From Ancylobacter amanitiformis (GTDB taxonomy: Bacteria > Pseudomonadota > Alphaproteobacteria > Rhizobiales > Xanthobacteraceae), in the NCBI RefSeq assembly GCF_030814815.1, contig NZ_JAUSVR010000016.1, positions 1-64,000 of the forward strand: a DNA stretch of 64,000 nt, written 5' to 3'. The translations under genes and the position numbers were made by a program. Shown piece by piece: positions 1 through 7,923 of this stretch. Positions within the stretch are counted from its first letter, which is position 1. Every line of letters begins with the position of its first letter. The notes under the pieces were generated by a model that did no database searches, had not been told where the DNA came from, and was given only the letters and a program-made list of their open reading frames with translations.

Positions 1-30
1 ACGCTCGCTCAGCAGGAACAAATCACCCAT
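1..30 (-). CDS. IS5-family transposase, N-terminal fragment (cut by window edge)
   Basis: ATG at 30-28 on the minus strand is preceded by AGGAGG at good spacing and opens the reading frame MGDLFLLSER, which continues out of the window. This resembles the N-terminus of IS5-family DDE transposases. The gene reads away from the interrupted portal gene, in the same direction as the GTA cluster. Confidence 0.6.
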   Translation of the reverse strand, partial: MGDLFLLSER

Positions 31-91
31 GCCAGCCTCCTCAAGGGAGACTGTGAATCACAACTCAAGGCAGATTAATAGGTCCTGAGCC
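1..91 (-). mobile_element. End of an IS5-family insertion sequence (partial, runs off window)
   Basis: The minus strand from 91 downward reads GGCTCAGGACC, then an untranslated leader with a strong AGGAGG ribosome site, then the first ten codons of a transposase beginning MGDLFLLSER. I recognise that N-terminus as an IS5-family transposase start. Portal-gene coding sequence stops abruptly at the junction, where the bases CTAG (91-94) contain the short TA-type target expected of this family. Only one end is visible; the other end and the rest of the transposase lie outside the window. The family call rests on remembered sequence, not a search. Confidence 0.7.
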
Positions 92-754
92 TAGCGCCCC
101 TGAGGGGCGTGCCGCGTTGTCGAGCAGCGCCTTGTTCCAGGCACCCGCGGCATTGTGCAGGTCCAGCGCCATCTGTGCCGCCTCCAGCGGCGGGGCGCCG
201 TAATGGTCATCAAGCGGGTTGAACAGCGCCACGTGAAGGATCGGCGCGATCCCGCCAGCCCCCGCGCCGTCCTGCACGAAGCGCACCGAGCGCCCGCCGA
301 CGCTGTATTCATAGGCCTCCGCCCAGCCATCCGCGCCGGGCACCACGCGCATGCGGTCGGGGCGCAGCACGTGCAGTTCGCGCAGTTCTCCCCCGAGCGC
401 CACCGCCTCGACATAGGCATTGCCGGCGATCATCAGATGCGCCGCCAGCGCCTCCAGCAGTCCGGCGCCGCCGAGGCGCGCATTGGGCCGGGCGAGAAGA
501 TCGATCAGCGGATGGGCGGCGATCTCGCGCCCGCCCTCCAGCAGGGTGAAGCTCACCTGCCCCACCGCCTCGGCGACCAGCCGCACGCAGCGATGCGCCA
601 CGGCATTGCGCTGGTAGCCTTCGCGCGCCAGCGCCGCATAGTCGCGCGGCGTCCATTGCGGCCGATGCCCGCCGATCAGCGCGATGAGCGACTGCGTGCG
701 CGAGGCTTTGGCCTCCGGCGGCACTGCCGGGCGGCGGAAGGGAAAGAGCTTCAT
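92..754 (-). pseudogene. GTA/HK97-type phage portal protein, interrupted by an IS element
   Basis: The frame opens at ATG 754 with GGAG seven bases upstream and encodes about 220 residues of a portal protein of the HK97/gene-transfer-agent type (segments YQRNAVAHRCV, LLARPNA, AGNAYVEA, DNAARPSGAL). Family members are about 390-400 residues, so roughly the C-terminal 40 percent is missing. The coding sequence ends at the IS junction near 92, and the last residues GSGPINLP are IS-encoded. It lies downstream of the large terminase on the same strand, in GTA gene order. The rest may survive beyond the IS, outside the window. Without an intact portal, DNA packaging into particles should fail. Confidence 0.85.
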
Positions 755-803
755 GAAGGGCTCCGTGTGAAGAGGATCGCCCCCATCCTGGGGACCGATT
801 GAT

Positions 804-911
804 CGCCCTCATCCTGAGGTGCAAGCGCAGCGAGCCTCAAAGGATGGGTTTCAAGTGCGCCCGACGAGCACCCTTCGAGGCCGCCTGCGGCGGCACCTCA
901 GGATGAGGGCG
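804..911. repeat. REP-like palindromic intergenic repeat (CCCTCATCCTGAGG type)
   Basis: The outer arms CGCCCTCATCCTGAGGTGC (804-822) and its exact reverse complement (893-911) enclose a partly palindromic core containing AGCCTCAAAGGATGG and ACCCTTCGAGG. It has the form of intergenic mosaic palindromes that I recall as dispersed in Bradyrhizobium/Xanthobacteraceae genomes. It sits in the 400 bp between the large terminase and portal genes, where a compact GTA operon normally has almost no spacer. Confidence 0.7.
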
Positions 912-990
912 TATTCGGGGGTTCTTGCCGGGTGATGCCCTCACTCGGCAAAGCGGCCCTATGGCAGGTCTTGTGCCTTCGGCAGATTCT

Positions 991-1104
991 TGCGCTGGGT
1001 CCCGGATCGGCACCGCACTGCGTGCAGTTGGTCCGGGAAACGGAATTCTCTGTGTCCCGGACAAGTGACGCCGCAGGCGAAACGGCGATCCGGGACCCAG
1101 CGCA
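991..1104. repeat. Second palindromic repeat (GCGCTGGGTCCCGGATCG type)
   Basis: The arms TGCGCTGGGTCCCGGATCG (991-1009) and its perfect reverse complement (1086-1104) flank an 80 bp centre that carries further short inverted pieces (GGTCCGGGAAA, TCCCGGACAAG). It is a different family from the repeat at 804-911. Both lie between the large terminase and portal genes, and together they account for most of the 755-1154 gap. Confidence 0.65.
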
Positions 1105-1154
1105 GGACTCTTCGGCCGAATCCCCGCCCGGCCATGACGGCCATCTGTTTCACG

Positions 1155-2531
1155 TCACACCCGCCGCACCCGCGGCGCCGCCTCACGCGGGCCGAGCGCC
1201 AGCGCGGTGATCGCCCAGACCAGCGCGTCGAGCCGGTCGGGCGAGCGGCCGTTCGACAGGCCGTCCGGGCCGAAATCGCATAATTCGTCCTCCAGCGCCG
1301 GGAAGGCGCCGGCATGGCGCACGCGGCCCTGCTCATAGAGCGCGGCCACGGGCTCGGCGCGGAGCCATTTTCCGCGCGTGGCGCGCACTTCCGTAACCGG
1401 CACGGCGGGGTCGATGCCGGCGAGGATGGTCCGCACCATGTCCCCGCCCTGGTTGACCTCGACCACCACCCGGTCCGCCTCCAGCCGGTGGAACAGGCCG
1501 AGCGCCCGACCGCCCCAGCCATTCGGGGTGAGGCCCTGCGCACTCTCGTCGGCCAGCACATGCACGAGGCCGTCGCGGTCGATCCCGGCCGCGACAATGC
1601 CGCAGGCATCGGCATGGCGCTGCGAGGAGGCCGGCGGATCGACAGCCACCACCAGCCGCACCAGCGGCGGTGCCACGGTGACCCGCGCCGCCTCGATCGC
1701 GGCGCGGTTCCACAAGGCATCGTCGCGGTCCTCAATCAGTTCGCCGTCGAGCTCCTGCCGTCCCAGCCGGGTGCCGGCATAGCGGCCGACTACGGTTTCG
1801 AGAAAGGTCGGCGCGAGATGGGCGGCATTCTGCGCCGTGCCCATCCGCGTCACCGCCGTGCGCGGATCCGCCAGCAGGGCGCGGATCAGGCTGGTCGGCC
1901 GCGGCGTGGTCGTCACCATCTGGCGCGGGCGACGGCCGAGGCGCAGCCCGAATTGCAGCATGTCGAAGCTCGCCTGCGCATAGCGCCATTTGGCCAGTTC
2001 GTCGCACCAGGCGGCATCGAACTGCGGTCCGCGCAGGCTCTCGGGATCATCGGCGGAAAAGCCCTGCGCCACCGCGCCGTTCGGCCATTCCAGACGCCGG
2101 CGCGTCGGCTCCCAATTGGGCCGTTCGCGGCGCGGATGCACGGCGAGGATGCCCGACACACCCTCCACCATCACTTCGCGCAGATCGGCGAGGCTCTCCG
2201 CCACCAGGGCGATGCGCCCGGCCGGCGGGCCCATGAGCGGGCCGCCCAGTCCCAGCGCGAGCGCCCGCACCCATTCGGAGCCGGCGCGGGTCTTGCCGGC
2301 GCCGCGCCCGCCCAGCACCAGCCAGGTGAGCCAGTCGCCGCCGCCCTGCGCCGCGAGAGGGGGATGCTGCGCCGGCCGGCCGATCAGCGGCCAGTGGTGC
2401 AGCAGCCATTCCGCCGTGTCGGCCTCCAGCGCGGCGAGCAGATCAGGCAGGCTTCCCTGCTGCCAGCACGCGCTCAAGTGTTTCGCCAAGCTCGCGTCGG
2501 AAGGCGTCGGCATCGCGCAGCTCGGCGTCAT
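1155..2531 (-). CDS. GTA/phage large terminase (DNA-packaging ATPase-nuclease)
   Basis: About 458 residues. The Walker A motif GGRGAGKT is at residues 74-81, followed by a Walker B-like segment FDAAWCDELAKW and a C-terminal nuclease region beginning VVAVDPPAS. This is the Terminase_6/GTA gene-2 type of motor that cuts and pumps DNA into a procapsid. I chose ATG 2531 because AGGGAG lies just upstream; it overlaps the 3' end of the small-terminase gene, and a longer frame extends to 2600. The gene is intact, unlike the portal gene after it. GTA origin rather than prophage is inferred from gene order and the absence of integrase or lysis genes. Confidence 0.85.
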   Translation of the reverse strand: MTPSCAMPTPSDASLAKHLSACWQQGSLPDLLAALEADTAEWLLHHWPLIGRPAQHPPLAAQGGGDWLTWLVLGGRGAGKTRAGSEWVRALALGLGGPLMGPPAGRIALVAESLADLREVMVEGVSGILAVHPRRERPNWEPTRRRLEWPNGAVAQGFSADDPESLRGPQFDAAWCDELAKWRYAQASFDMLQFGLRLGRRPRQMVTTTPRPTSLIRALLADPRTAVTRMGTAQNAAHLAPTFLETVVGRYAGTRLGRQELDGELIEDRDDALWNRAAIEAARVTVAPPLVRLVVAVDPPASSQRHADACGIVAAGIDRDGLVHVLADESAQGLTPNGWGGRALGLFHRLEADRVVVEVNQGGDMVRTILAGIDPAVPVTEVRATRGKWLRAEPVAALYEQGRVRHAGAFPALEDELCDFGPDGLSNGRSPDRLDALVWAITALALGPREAAPRVRRV

Positions 2532-2997
2532 CCTCGTCTCCCTGAGGCTCGGCGCGTTCCAGCGCCGCGAGTTCGCGCAACGAGCGCACGAGAATGGCAA
2601 GGGTGCGCGCCGCCCGCTCGGTCTCGGCGACGCCGTCCGACGGGCGCTCGCGTCCCACCCGGGCGATCAGCCGCTCCACGGCGGCGATCTCCTTCTCGAT
2701 CCGCTTGACCAGCCGGGCGATCAGCTGGCCGCGCGGCACGGCCCGGTGGCGCCGGGTGCGGGCCGTGCGGGCCGCCGGGGCGGCGGGCGTGCGCGAGGCA
2801 GGACGGGCGGGCGGAACGGCCGTCGCCCGCGCGGGCCGCCGGCGCTTCCAGCCGCGGCGGCTGGCCTGGCGATAGACGCCCGGCCCGGTGACGCCGAGCA
2901 GCTTGGCAATCTCCGCCACCGGCGCGTCGGTCTCTTCATAAAGACGCCGCGCCTCGCTGAGCGCGGCCGGCGAGATGGCCGGTTCATCCTGAGCCAT
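2443..2997 (-). CDS. GTA small terminase-like DNA-binding protein (gene 1-like)
   Basis: About 184 residues starting MAQDEPAISPA. The N-terminal third has a homeodomain-like helix-turn-helix (EARRLYEETDAPVAEIAKLLGVTGPGVYR), followed by a basic Arg/Ala/Pro-rich linker and a C-terminal helical, probably coiled-coil, segment. A small HTH protein immediately upstream of the large terminase matches the GTA small terminase, which recognises DNA for packaging. Start at ATG 2997 has a GGGGG-rich site upstream; an in-frame extension to 3135 runs through the leader terminator and is unlikely to be coding. It overlaps the large-terminase start. Confidence 0.7.
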   Translation of the reverse strand: MAQDEPAISPAALSEARRLYEETDAPVAEIAKLLGVTGPGVYRQASRRGWKRRRPARATAVPPARPASRTPAAPAARTARTRRHRAVPRGQLIARLVKRIEKEIAAVERLIARVGRERPSDGVAETERAARTLAILVRSLRELAALERAEPQGDEDDAELRDADAFRRELGETLERVLAAGKPA

Positions 2998-3026
2998 GCC
3001 ACCCCCGCCGCACGCTGCAAGCCAAT

Positions 3027-3051
3027 AAAAAAGCCGGCCCAAAGGCCGGCT
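3027..3051 (-). terminator. Rho-independent terminator in the GTA leader
   Basis: On the minus strand AGCCGGCC-TTTG-GGCCGGCT forms a perfect 8 bp stem followed by TTTTT. It ends about 30 bases before the start codon of the small-terminase gene, so it would stop transcription entering the GTA genes unless antiterminated, or it ends a separate small RNA. Confidence 0.8.
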
Positions 3052-3146
3052 GTCGAAAGAAGATCGGGGCGCCCTGTTCCGGCCGCCCATCGCCCACGCA
3101 ACCTGACGGGTCAGCAACCCGCCCCATCGACGCAACTGTGGAGCAT
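3032..3146 (-). ncRNA. Candidate small RNA or attenuator leader upstream of the GTA genes
   Basis: A sigma70-like promoter (TTGACA-17-TAGCTT) and a strong terminator bracket about 115-120 bases with no convincing ORF. The stretch holds internal hairpins: GGGTTGCTGACCC, and GGGCG pairing with CGCCC around GATGGGCGGCCGGAACA. I do not recognise an Rfam family. It is either a free small RNA or a 5' leader that attenuates GTA expression. Expression is inferred from promoter-terminator geometry only. Confidence 0.5.
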
Positions 3147-3152
3147 GACCTG

Positions 3153-3181
3153 AAGCTACCCGGCCAGCGTTGCGCTGTCAA
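3153..3181 (-). promoter_or_regulatory. Sigma70-type promoter for the GTA leader or small RNA
   Basis: TTGACA at 3181-3176, a 17 bp spacer, and TAGCTT at 3158-3153 on the minus strand. The -35 is perfect and the -10 weaker. Predicted start is near 3146. Confidence 0.6.
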
Positions 3182-3350
3182 GGACTATTTTCCTAGATTA
3201 GGAATAATCATCAGGCGGCGCGGCATGGTGCGTTGGTTGGGCGCCGAGTGCGATCGCGCGAACCGTCGCCTTGCGATCCCCGTGAAAACATGGCCCAGCC
3301 TCCCTCCATGAGGCACCGCCCCTTCCCGCAGACCGCGACGACGCCCGGGG

Positions 3351-3533
3351 CCGCAACGCATTCCCGGCACCGTTCTCGCGGTCATCAAGGGCGCCCCCCT
3401 GTGCGCCTCGACGTCGTGGGCGGGCAGATGCTCACCTCCTGCATCGCCAACGAGACGGCGGAGCCCTGGCCGAAGGAGGGCAGCAAAGCCTCTGCCGTGG
3501 TGACGGCCTCCCGCATCATCATCGCGCTGGATG
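3351..3533 (+). pseudogene. Mop/TOBE molybdate-binding protein remnant with a frameshift
   Basis: One frame reads RIPGTVLAVIKGAP, and after a run of six C (3394-3399) the next frame continues VRLDVVGGQMLTSCIANETA through [20 protein letters not shown]. Together these make one Mop domain (about 65 residues), which binds molybdate or tungstate oxyanions in ModE, ModC C-termini and small molbindins. The two halves are out of frame at the C run, and no good start codon precedes the first half. It could be a true pseudogene or a single-base sequencing error in the homopolymer. Confidence 0.55.
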
Positions 3534-3662
3534 GAGGAGGCGCGCCATCGCGTGCCCACCGCGCTCGAACCGGACAGCGTCCCGCGGGTGCGCGGCCTCG
3601 ATGGCCTCGACGGCACGCCGCTGATCGACCTCAAGCCCGACCACGGCCCGTTCACCCCCATC
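3534..3662 (+). pseudogene. TsaA/TrmO-like C-terminal fragment
   Basis: The frame beginning near 3534 reads [19 protein letters not shown] followed by [16 protein letters not shown], which matches the C-terminal signature (GLDxxDGTPxxDxKP) of TsaA/TrmO-type SAM-dependent proteins. TrmO methylates t6A37 in tRNA, and related proteins occur near metal-cofactor genes. The N-terminal SAM-binding part is absent, so this is a fragment directly abutting the Mop remnant. The frame runs on into antisense of the next gene without a stop. Confidence 0.5.
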
Positions 3663-3710
3663 GCCCCCGCGCAGCCGGGCGGCTCCGCCGGAATGGCGAT
3701 GGAACGGGGC

Positions 3711-5246
3711 TCACTCGCGCGCCAGCGTGCCCAGCCCGAACCCGTCGAGATCCTCGATCGTCACCGCGCTCGCCCGCCCATCCGGGCCGAGCGCGAAGCT
3801 CACCGACTCCGGCAGGTCGGGCAGTTCCGGCGCCGGCCGATAGGTGAAGATGTCGCGGTTGAGCGGGGTGAGCGGGAAACGTGCCCGCCCCTCCGGGCCC
3901 AGCCGCAGTTCCAGACGGTCGCCCTGCGCCACCACCTCGGCCGTACCGACATAGGCATTGCGATAGCGCCCCGCATAGGCCGCGAGCGGCGCCGGCGGCA
4001 GCACCCCGCCCGATGGCGTGACGGACGCGGCGAGCGGCGGCGCGAACATGCCGGCATAGGCGGCGTTCCACGGCGTGACCCAGTCCTTGCCCGGCCTGCC
4101 GTCGAAGGCGAGGTCGAAGAAATCATCGGCCAGCCCCTCGGGCACGCCGGTCGGAAAGGCATTGGTCAGCACCACGATGGCGATGCCGCTTTCGGGATAG
4201 ATCGTCACCAGCGTGCGTGCGCCCACGCTGAAGGCGCCGGCATGACCCCAGCTCAGCCCATGGCGACCGAATTCGACATTCCAGCCCAGCCCATAGAAGG
4301 AGGCCGCGCCGCTCACCGGGTTGTTGCCGCGTGCCATAAGCGGCTGATGCGTAGCGGCCAGCGCCTCGGCGGCGATCAGCCGCTCGCCCTTGTACATGCC
4401 GCCGCCGAGTTCCAGCCGCAGCCATTGCGCGAGGTCCCGCGCCGTCGAGGACACGCCGCCGGCGGGTGCCTGCGCATCGGGGTCGCGCGTGATCTTCGCC
4501 GCCCAGCTGCCCGGCCCGCCCAGATGCAGCTCGGCGCGGTTCTCATGGCGGATGAAATCGGCGTGGCGCGAGGAGGTCGAGGCCATGCCGAGCGGCGCAT
4601 AGAGTTCCTCCTGCGCCACCTGCTCCCACGGCTTGCCGGTCGGCTTCACCGCCGCCACCGCGCCCGCGGTGAGGCCGAAATTGGAATAGGAATAGCCGGC
4701 GCGGAAGCTGGAGGATGGCGGCACGAGACGCAGCCTCGCCAGGATCGTCGCGCGGTCATAGCCGAGCGATTCGAGCTCGTTGCCCGCATCCCCCGGCAGG
4801 CAGGAGCGGTGCGAGAACAGGTCGCGCACCGTCAATTGCTGCGTCGGATAGGCGTCGTGCAGCTGGAAGGACGGATCGAGCGAGGCGATCGTGCTGTCCC
4901 AGCCGAGCACGCCCTTGCCGACCAGCCGCGCCACCACCGTGGCCGACAGGGGCTTGGAGAACGACGCTAGCTGGAACACCGTGTCGGCATCGACCGCCCC
5001 GGGCTTGCCCGCCTCGCGCAGGCCATAGCCCTTGAGGAAGACCACCTCGTTATCCTGCACGACCGCGATGGCAAGGCCGGGCACCTGCCCGTCCGCCACC
5101 GCCTTCGCGGCCAGCCGGTCGAGCCCGGCCAGCGCCGGGTCGACGCGCGCGCGCGGGATCGGCTCGGCGATGGCCGCCGCACCGCCCGCCAGAAGCGCCG
5201 CACCGAGCAGGGTCAGCCGGTGGAAAAGAGGCAGATAGCGCGGCAT
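3711..5246 (-). CDS. Secreted serine hydrolase, class C beta-lactamase/CubicO family
   Basis: 511 residues with an N-terminal signal peptide (hydrophobic [17 protein letters not shown], cleavage near residue 27). The beta-lactamase-fold catalytic motifs are present: SFSK at 95-98, the Tyr motif YSN in GYSYSNFG, and GHAGAF in place of KTG. The C-terminal 120 residues form a separate lipocalin-like/DUF3471-type beta region. Members include esterases, D-aminopeptidases and beta-lactamase-like proteins, and the substrate cannot be told from sequence. Start ATG 5246 has GGGAGG upstream. It stands alone, with Mop/TsaA relics downstream. Confidence 0.85.
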   Translation of the reverse strand: MPRYLPLFHRLTLLGAALLAGGAAAIAEPIPRARVDPALAGLDRLAAKAVADGQVPGLAIAVVQDNEVVFLKGYGLREAGKPGAVDADTVFQLASFSKPLSATVVARLVGKGVLGWDSTIASLDPSFQLHDAYPTQQLTVRDLFSHRSCLPGDAGNELESLGYDRATILARLRLVPPSSSFRAGYSYSNFGLTAGAVAAVKPTGKPWEQVAQEELYAPLGMASTSSRHADFIRHENRAELHLGGPGSWAAKITRDPDAQAPAGGVSSTARDLAQWLRLELGGGMYKGERLIAAEALAATHQPLMARGNNPVSGAASFYGLGWNVEFGRHGLSWGHAGAFSVGARTLVTIYPESGIAIVVLTNAFPTGVPEGLADDFFDLAFDGRPGKDWVTPWNAAYAGMFAPPLAASVTPSGGVLPPAPLAAYAGRYRNAYVGTAEVVAQGDRLELRLGPEGRARFPLTPLNRDIFTYRPAPELPDLPESVSFALGPDGRASAVTIEDLDGFGLGTLARE

Positions 5247-5339
5247 GGTTGCCTCCCGGCATGACGGACGGGCCCATACTGGCCGATCCGCCATGCTTCT
5301 CAAGAGGCCGGCGCGGAAAGAGCCGGCCGCATGTCGGCC

Positions 5340-5909
5340 TCAGCCCGCCTTGTGCAGTGCGAGGAGGCGGATTTCCGTCAGCAGCGCGTCGACGCCGCCG
5401 AGCAGGAAGCCGGCGGTCTTCTCGTCGACGAACACCCCATCCTTGATCTTGTCGGCGACACCGGGAATGGCGAGGTGGGGATAATCCACCACGCGCCCGC
5501 CGGCGGCGGCGAGCGATTCACGCACCTGCGCCTGCGCGCGGATACCGCCGGTGGAACCGGGCGAGGAGGTGACGACCAGCACCGGCCGGCCGCGCAGAGC
5601 GCCCTTGCCAAAGGGGCGCGAGCCCCAGTCGATGGCGTTCTTCAGCGCGCCGGATGTGCCGTAATTATATTCCGGCGAGGTGAAGATGACGCCATCCGCC
5701 GCCGCGATGGCCGCGCGCAACGCCGCAGCGCCCGCCGGCGGGGTCTGCGTGTCCTCGTCCTGATTGTAGAGCGGCACGTCGTTGAGCGTGAAGACGTCAA
5801 GATCGGCCTTGGGCGCGAGCGCGGCCTTCAGGGCCAACAGCACGGCCGTGCTGTGGGCGCCGGCGCGCAGGCTGCCGGAAATGCCGAGAAGCTTGGGGCG
5901 GGTCGTCAT
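5340..5909 (-). CDS. NADPH-dependent FMN reductase (flavodoxin-like fold)
   Basis: 189 residues. The N-terminal phosphate-binding loop GISGSLRAGAHST binds FMN phosphate, and the conserved SPEYNYGTSGALKNAIDW segment forms the flavin-ring site typical of the FMN_red family (ArsH/ChrR/azoreductase relatives). It probably reduces quinones, azo compounds or metals at the expense of NADPH; substrate unknown. I use ATG 5909 (MTTRPKLL) because the longer frame to 6110 adds low-complexity residues unlike the family. Confidence 0.85.
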   Translation of the reverse strand: MTTRPKLLGISGSLRAGAHSTAVLLALKAALAPKADLDVFTLNDVPLYNQDEDTQTPPAGAAALRAAIAAADGVIFTSPEYNYGTSGALKNAIDWGSRPFGKGALRGRPVLVVTSSPGSTGGIRAQAQVRESLAAAGGRVVDYPHLAIPGVADKIKDGVFVDEKTAGFLLGGVDALLTEIRLLALHKAG

Positions 5910-6157
5910 GTCGCGAAACTCCAGATCATCAGGCGCGCGCCGGGGGGCGCCGCGCGTCACGCTAAATCTCCGCTGTTCAGGCCCGCCGCTCAAGCGCCGG
6001 GACGTGCATTCCTGCAATCTTCCCCATGCATGACTGAAACCAAACAGTCCATCATGCAATCCTGCACTACAGGCGGCCCCGCCCGCATCCGCCGTTTCGC
6101 ATTGCGGCAAAGCGTGTTACCGATTGAAGGCGTTGCGTAGCAGGAGGGCCGTCGCCC

Positions 6158-6715
6158 TTGATCTTGACCGACCGCGACATTCTCGACGCGCTCAAGGACG
6201 GGGCGCTGAGCATCGATCCGGTTCCGCCGGCGGATTTCTACGCGCCGAACGGCGTGGATCTGCGGCTCGATAGCCGCCTCACGCTCTACCGCGCCGTGGC
6301 CGCGGGCGAGGACCCGGTGATCGACCCGGCGCGACCGGGCTACAGCTTCCGCGAGGCCATCACCCGGATGGCCGACGATATCGAGATCGGCGGGGAAGGC
6401 TTCGTGCTCGATCCCGGCCGGCTGGTGCTGGCCTGGACGCTGGAGCGGGTGGACCTGCATCCCGGCGCACGGCTCGCCGCGCGCGTCGAGGGCAAGAGTT
6501 CGCTGGCCCGAATCGGGCTCATCGTCCATCTGACCGCGCCCACCATCCATGCCGGATCCACCGGTCGCATCCAGCTTGAGATCATCAATCTGGGTCCCCG
6601 TCCCATCCGCCTGCGGACCGGGATGAAGGTGTGCCAGTTGATTCTCGAGCAGACGCTGGGCGTGCCGCAGCGTGGCTATGGCGGGCAATTCGCCGGCCAA
6701 CGCGCGGCGGAGTGA
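6158..6715 (+). CDS. dcd: dCTP deaminase
   Basis: 185 residues, full length for the family. It deaminates dCTP to dUTP in pyrimidine deoxynucleotide synthesis. The signature VEGKSSLARIGL is followed by TAPTIHAGSTGRIQLEIINLG, which carries the conserved glutamate, and the C-terminal lid QRGYGGQF is present. The start is TTG at 6158, with AGGAGGG 11 bases upstream and the canonical N-terminus MILTDRDIL; no ATG lies nearby. The preceding 250 bp hold no gene. Confidence 0.92.
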   Translation: MILTDRDILDALKDGALSIDPVPPADFYAPNGVDLRLDSRLTLYRAVAAGEDPVIDPARPGYSFREAITRMADDIEIGGEGFVLDPGRLVLAWTLERVDLHPGARLAARVEGKSSLARIGLIVHLTAPTIHAGSTGRIQLEIINLGPRPIRLRTGMKVCQLILEQTLGVPQRGYGGQFAGQRAAE

Positions 6716-6731
6716 GAGCGGGCGTGCGCTC

Positions 6732-7112
6732 TCAGCGCCCGCCGGCCCGCATCTTGCGCGCGGCGTAACGCTCGTCGCGCTTGGCCTTCTGCGCGGCGGC
6801 CTCGGCGGTGGCGCGCTCGGCCTCGGCAGCGGCGTGAGCAATGGCGGCCTCGCGGGCGGCGATCTCGGCAGCCGCGTCCGCGGCGGCCTTGGCGGCGGCG
6901 GCCTCGCGGGCGGCGATCTCGGCGGCGGCGGCGGCTTCCGCGCGCGCGATGCGGCGCGCCTCGCGGGCCTCTTCCACGGCCTTGCGCTCGGCCATGCGGG
7001 CGAGGACGGCCGGATCGTCCTTGCTCGGCCGGGCCTTCAGGCGGTCAAGCAGACGTGCCTTGGCAGCGGCGGAGTTCTGGCGGCGGTCTTCGAAGCTATC
7101 AATCGTTTTCAT
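6732..7112 (-). CDS. DUF6481 family Ala-rich coiled-coil protein
   Basis: 126 residues starting MKTIDSFEDRRQNSAAAKARLLDRL, typical of DUF6481 in Hyphomicrobiales. After the conserved N-terminus the rest is an Ala/Glu/Arg-rich helix with an internal duplication (AEIAAREAAAAKAA and AEIAAREAAIAHAA, visible as a repeated 26 bp block at 6843 and 6899). Function unknown. It converges with dcd, 16 bp from its stop. Confidence 0.75.
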   Translation of the reverse strand: MKTIDSFEDRRQNSAAAKARLLDRLKARPSKDDPAVLARMAERKAVEEAREARRIARAEAAAAAEIAAREAAAAKAAADAAAEIAAREAAIAHAAAEAERATAEAAAQKAKRDERYAARKMRAGGR

Positions 7113-7268
7113 GGCCGTTCTTTAACCCGAGAGCGCGCCGACGGCAATAACCAGCCTGCAAAACCGTGCATTGACAGGCGCGGGCAGCGACGTCGTTTCG
7201 CGCCGCGATCCGGCCGTTCGGGGCTGCGCTTTCGCGTTCCCGCTGGTGTCGCGTCAAGAGCCGCGGAG

Positions 7269-7313
7269 ACCTCAATCCCGGACACCTCAATCCCGGACAC
7301 CTCAATCCCGGAG
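7269..7313. repeat. 15 bp tandem repeat, 3 copies
   Basis: The unit ACCTCAATCCCGGAC is repeated three times (7269, 7284, 7299), with one C to G change in the last base of the third copy. It lies immediately before the surviving part of the EamA pseudogene. Confidence 0.9.
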
Positions 7314-7923
7314 ACCTCGCAAGCTATGTATTCCTGTCCGTCGCCTGGGGGGCCTCCTTTCTCGCGGCCAGCCGGGTGGTGCCCGCCTTCGGCTGGGCCG
7401 GCGCGGTCTCCTTCCGCGCGCTCATCGCCTCCGCCACGTTGTTCCTCGTGGCAAGGGCGATCGGGCGCCGGCTGGACTTCAGCTTCGGCATCGTGCCGCT
7501 CATCATGGCCGGCGTCACGGCCGTGGCGGGGCAACTTGCGCTTCTGTCCTACAGCCTGCCGCTGATCGGCACCGCCATGTCGGCCAGACTGGTCGCCATG
7601 ATCCCGCTGTTTTCCATGCTCATCGCCCGCCTCCGGGGGTGGAGCGCCCCGGTCCGGCCGATCACGCCGGACGTCATCACCACGATCGGCCCGACACGGC
7701 GATCAGCGTCGAATTCGCGGTGACGGGCGTCGCGGTGCTCATCGGCACGCTGCTGCTGGGCGAGCATCTGACGCCCGTGCAGATGGCCGGCGGGGCGGCC
7801 ATCGCCTTCGGCTGCGCGCGGGTGCTCGGGTTGGTGCTCGGGCTGGTGCCCGGCCGGCGCGGACGCGTACCGGCTCGGGCGTTTTCGGGCGAGGCGGATT
7901 CCGCGTCAGCGGAGGTGCGCTAG
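7314..7923 (+). pseudogene. EamA/DMT-family transporter, truncated and internally deleted
   Basis: One frame encodes YVFLSVAWGASFLAASRVVP through GTAMSARLVAMIPLFSMLIARL, the first EamA domain with about four membrane helices. It then degenerates. A second frame picks up AISVEFAVTGVAVLIGTLLLGEHLTPVQMAGGAA, the last two helices of the second domain, ending at 7923. About 100 residues in between are missing and the frame has shifted. No ATG precedes the first part; only GTG codons inside the second helix are available. Intact members are about 290 residues with ten helices. Confidence 0.75.

Noticed and set aside
1-3135. Prophage
   Set aside because: Only small terminase, large terminase and portal are seen, in GTA order, with no integrase, repressor, lysis or att sites; a GTA cluster explains it better.
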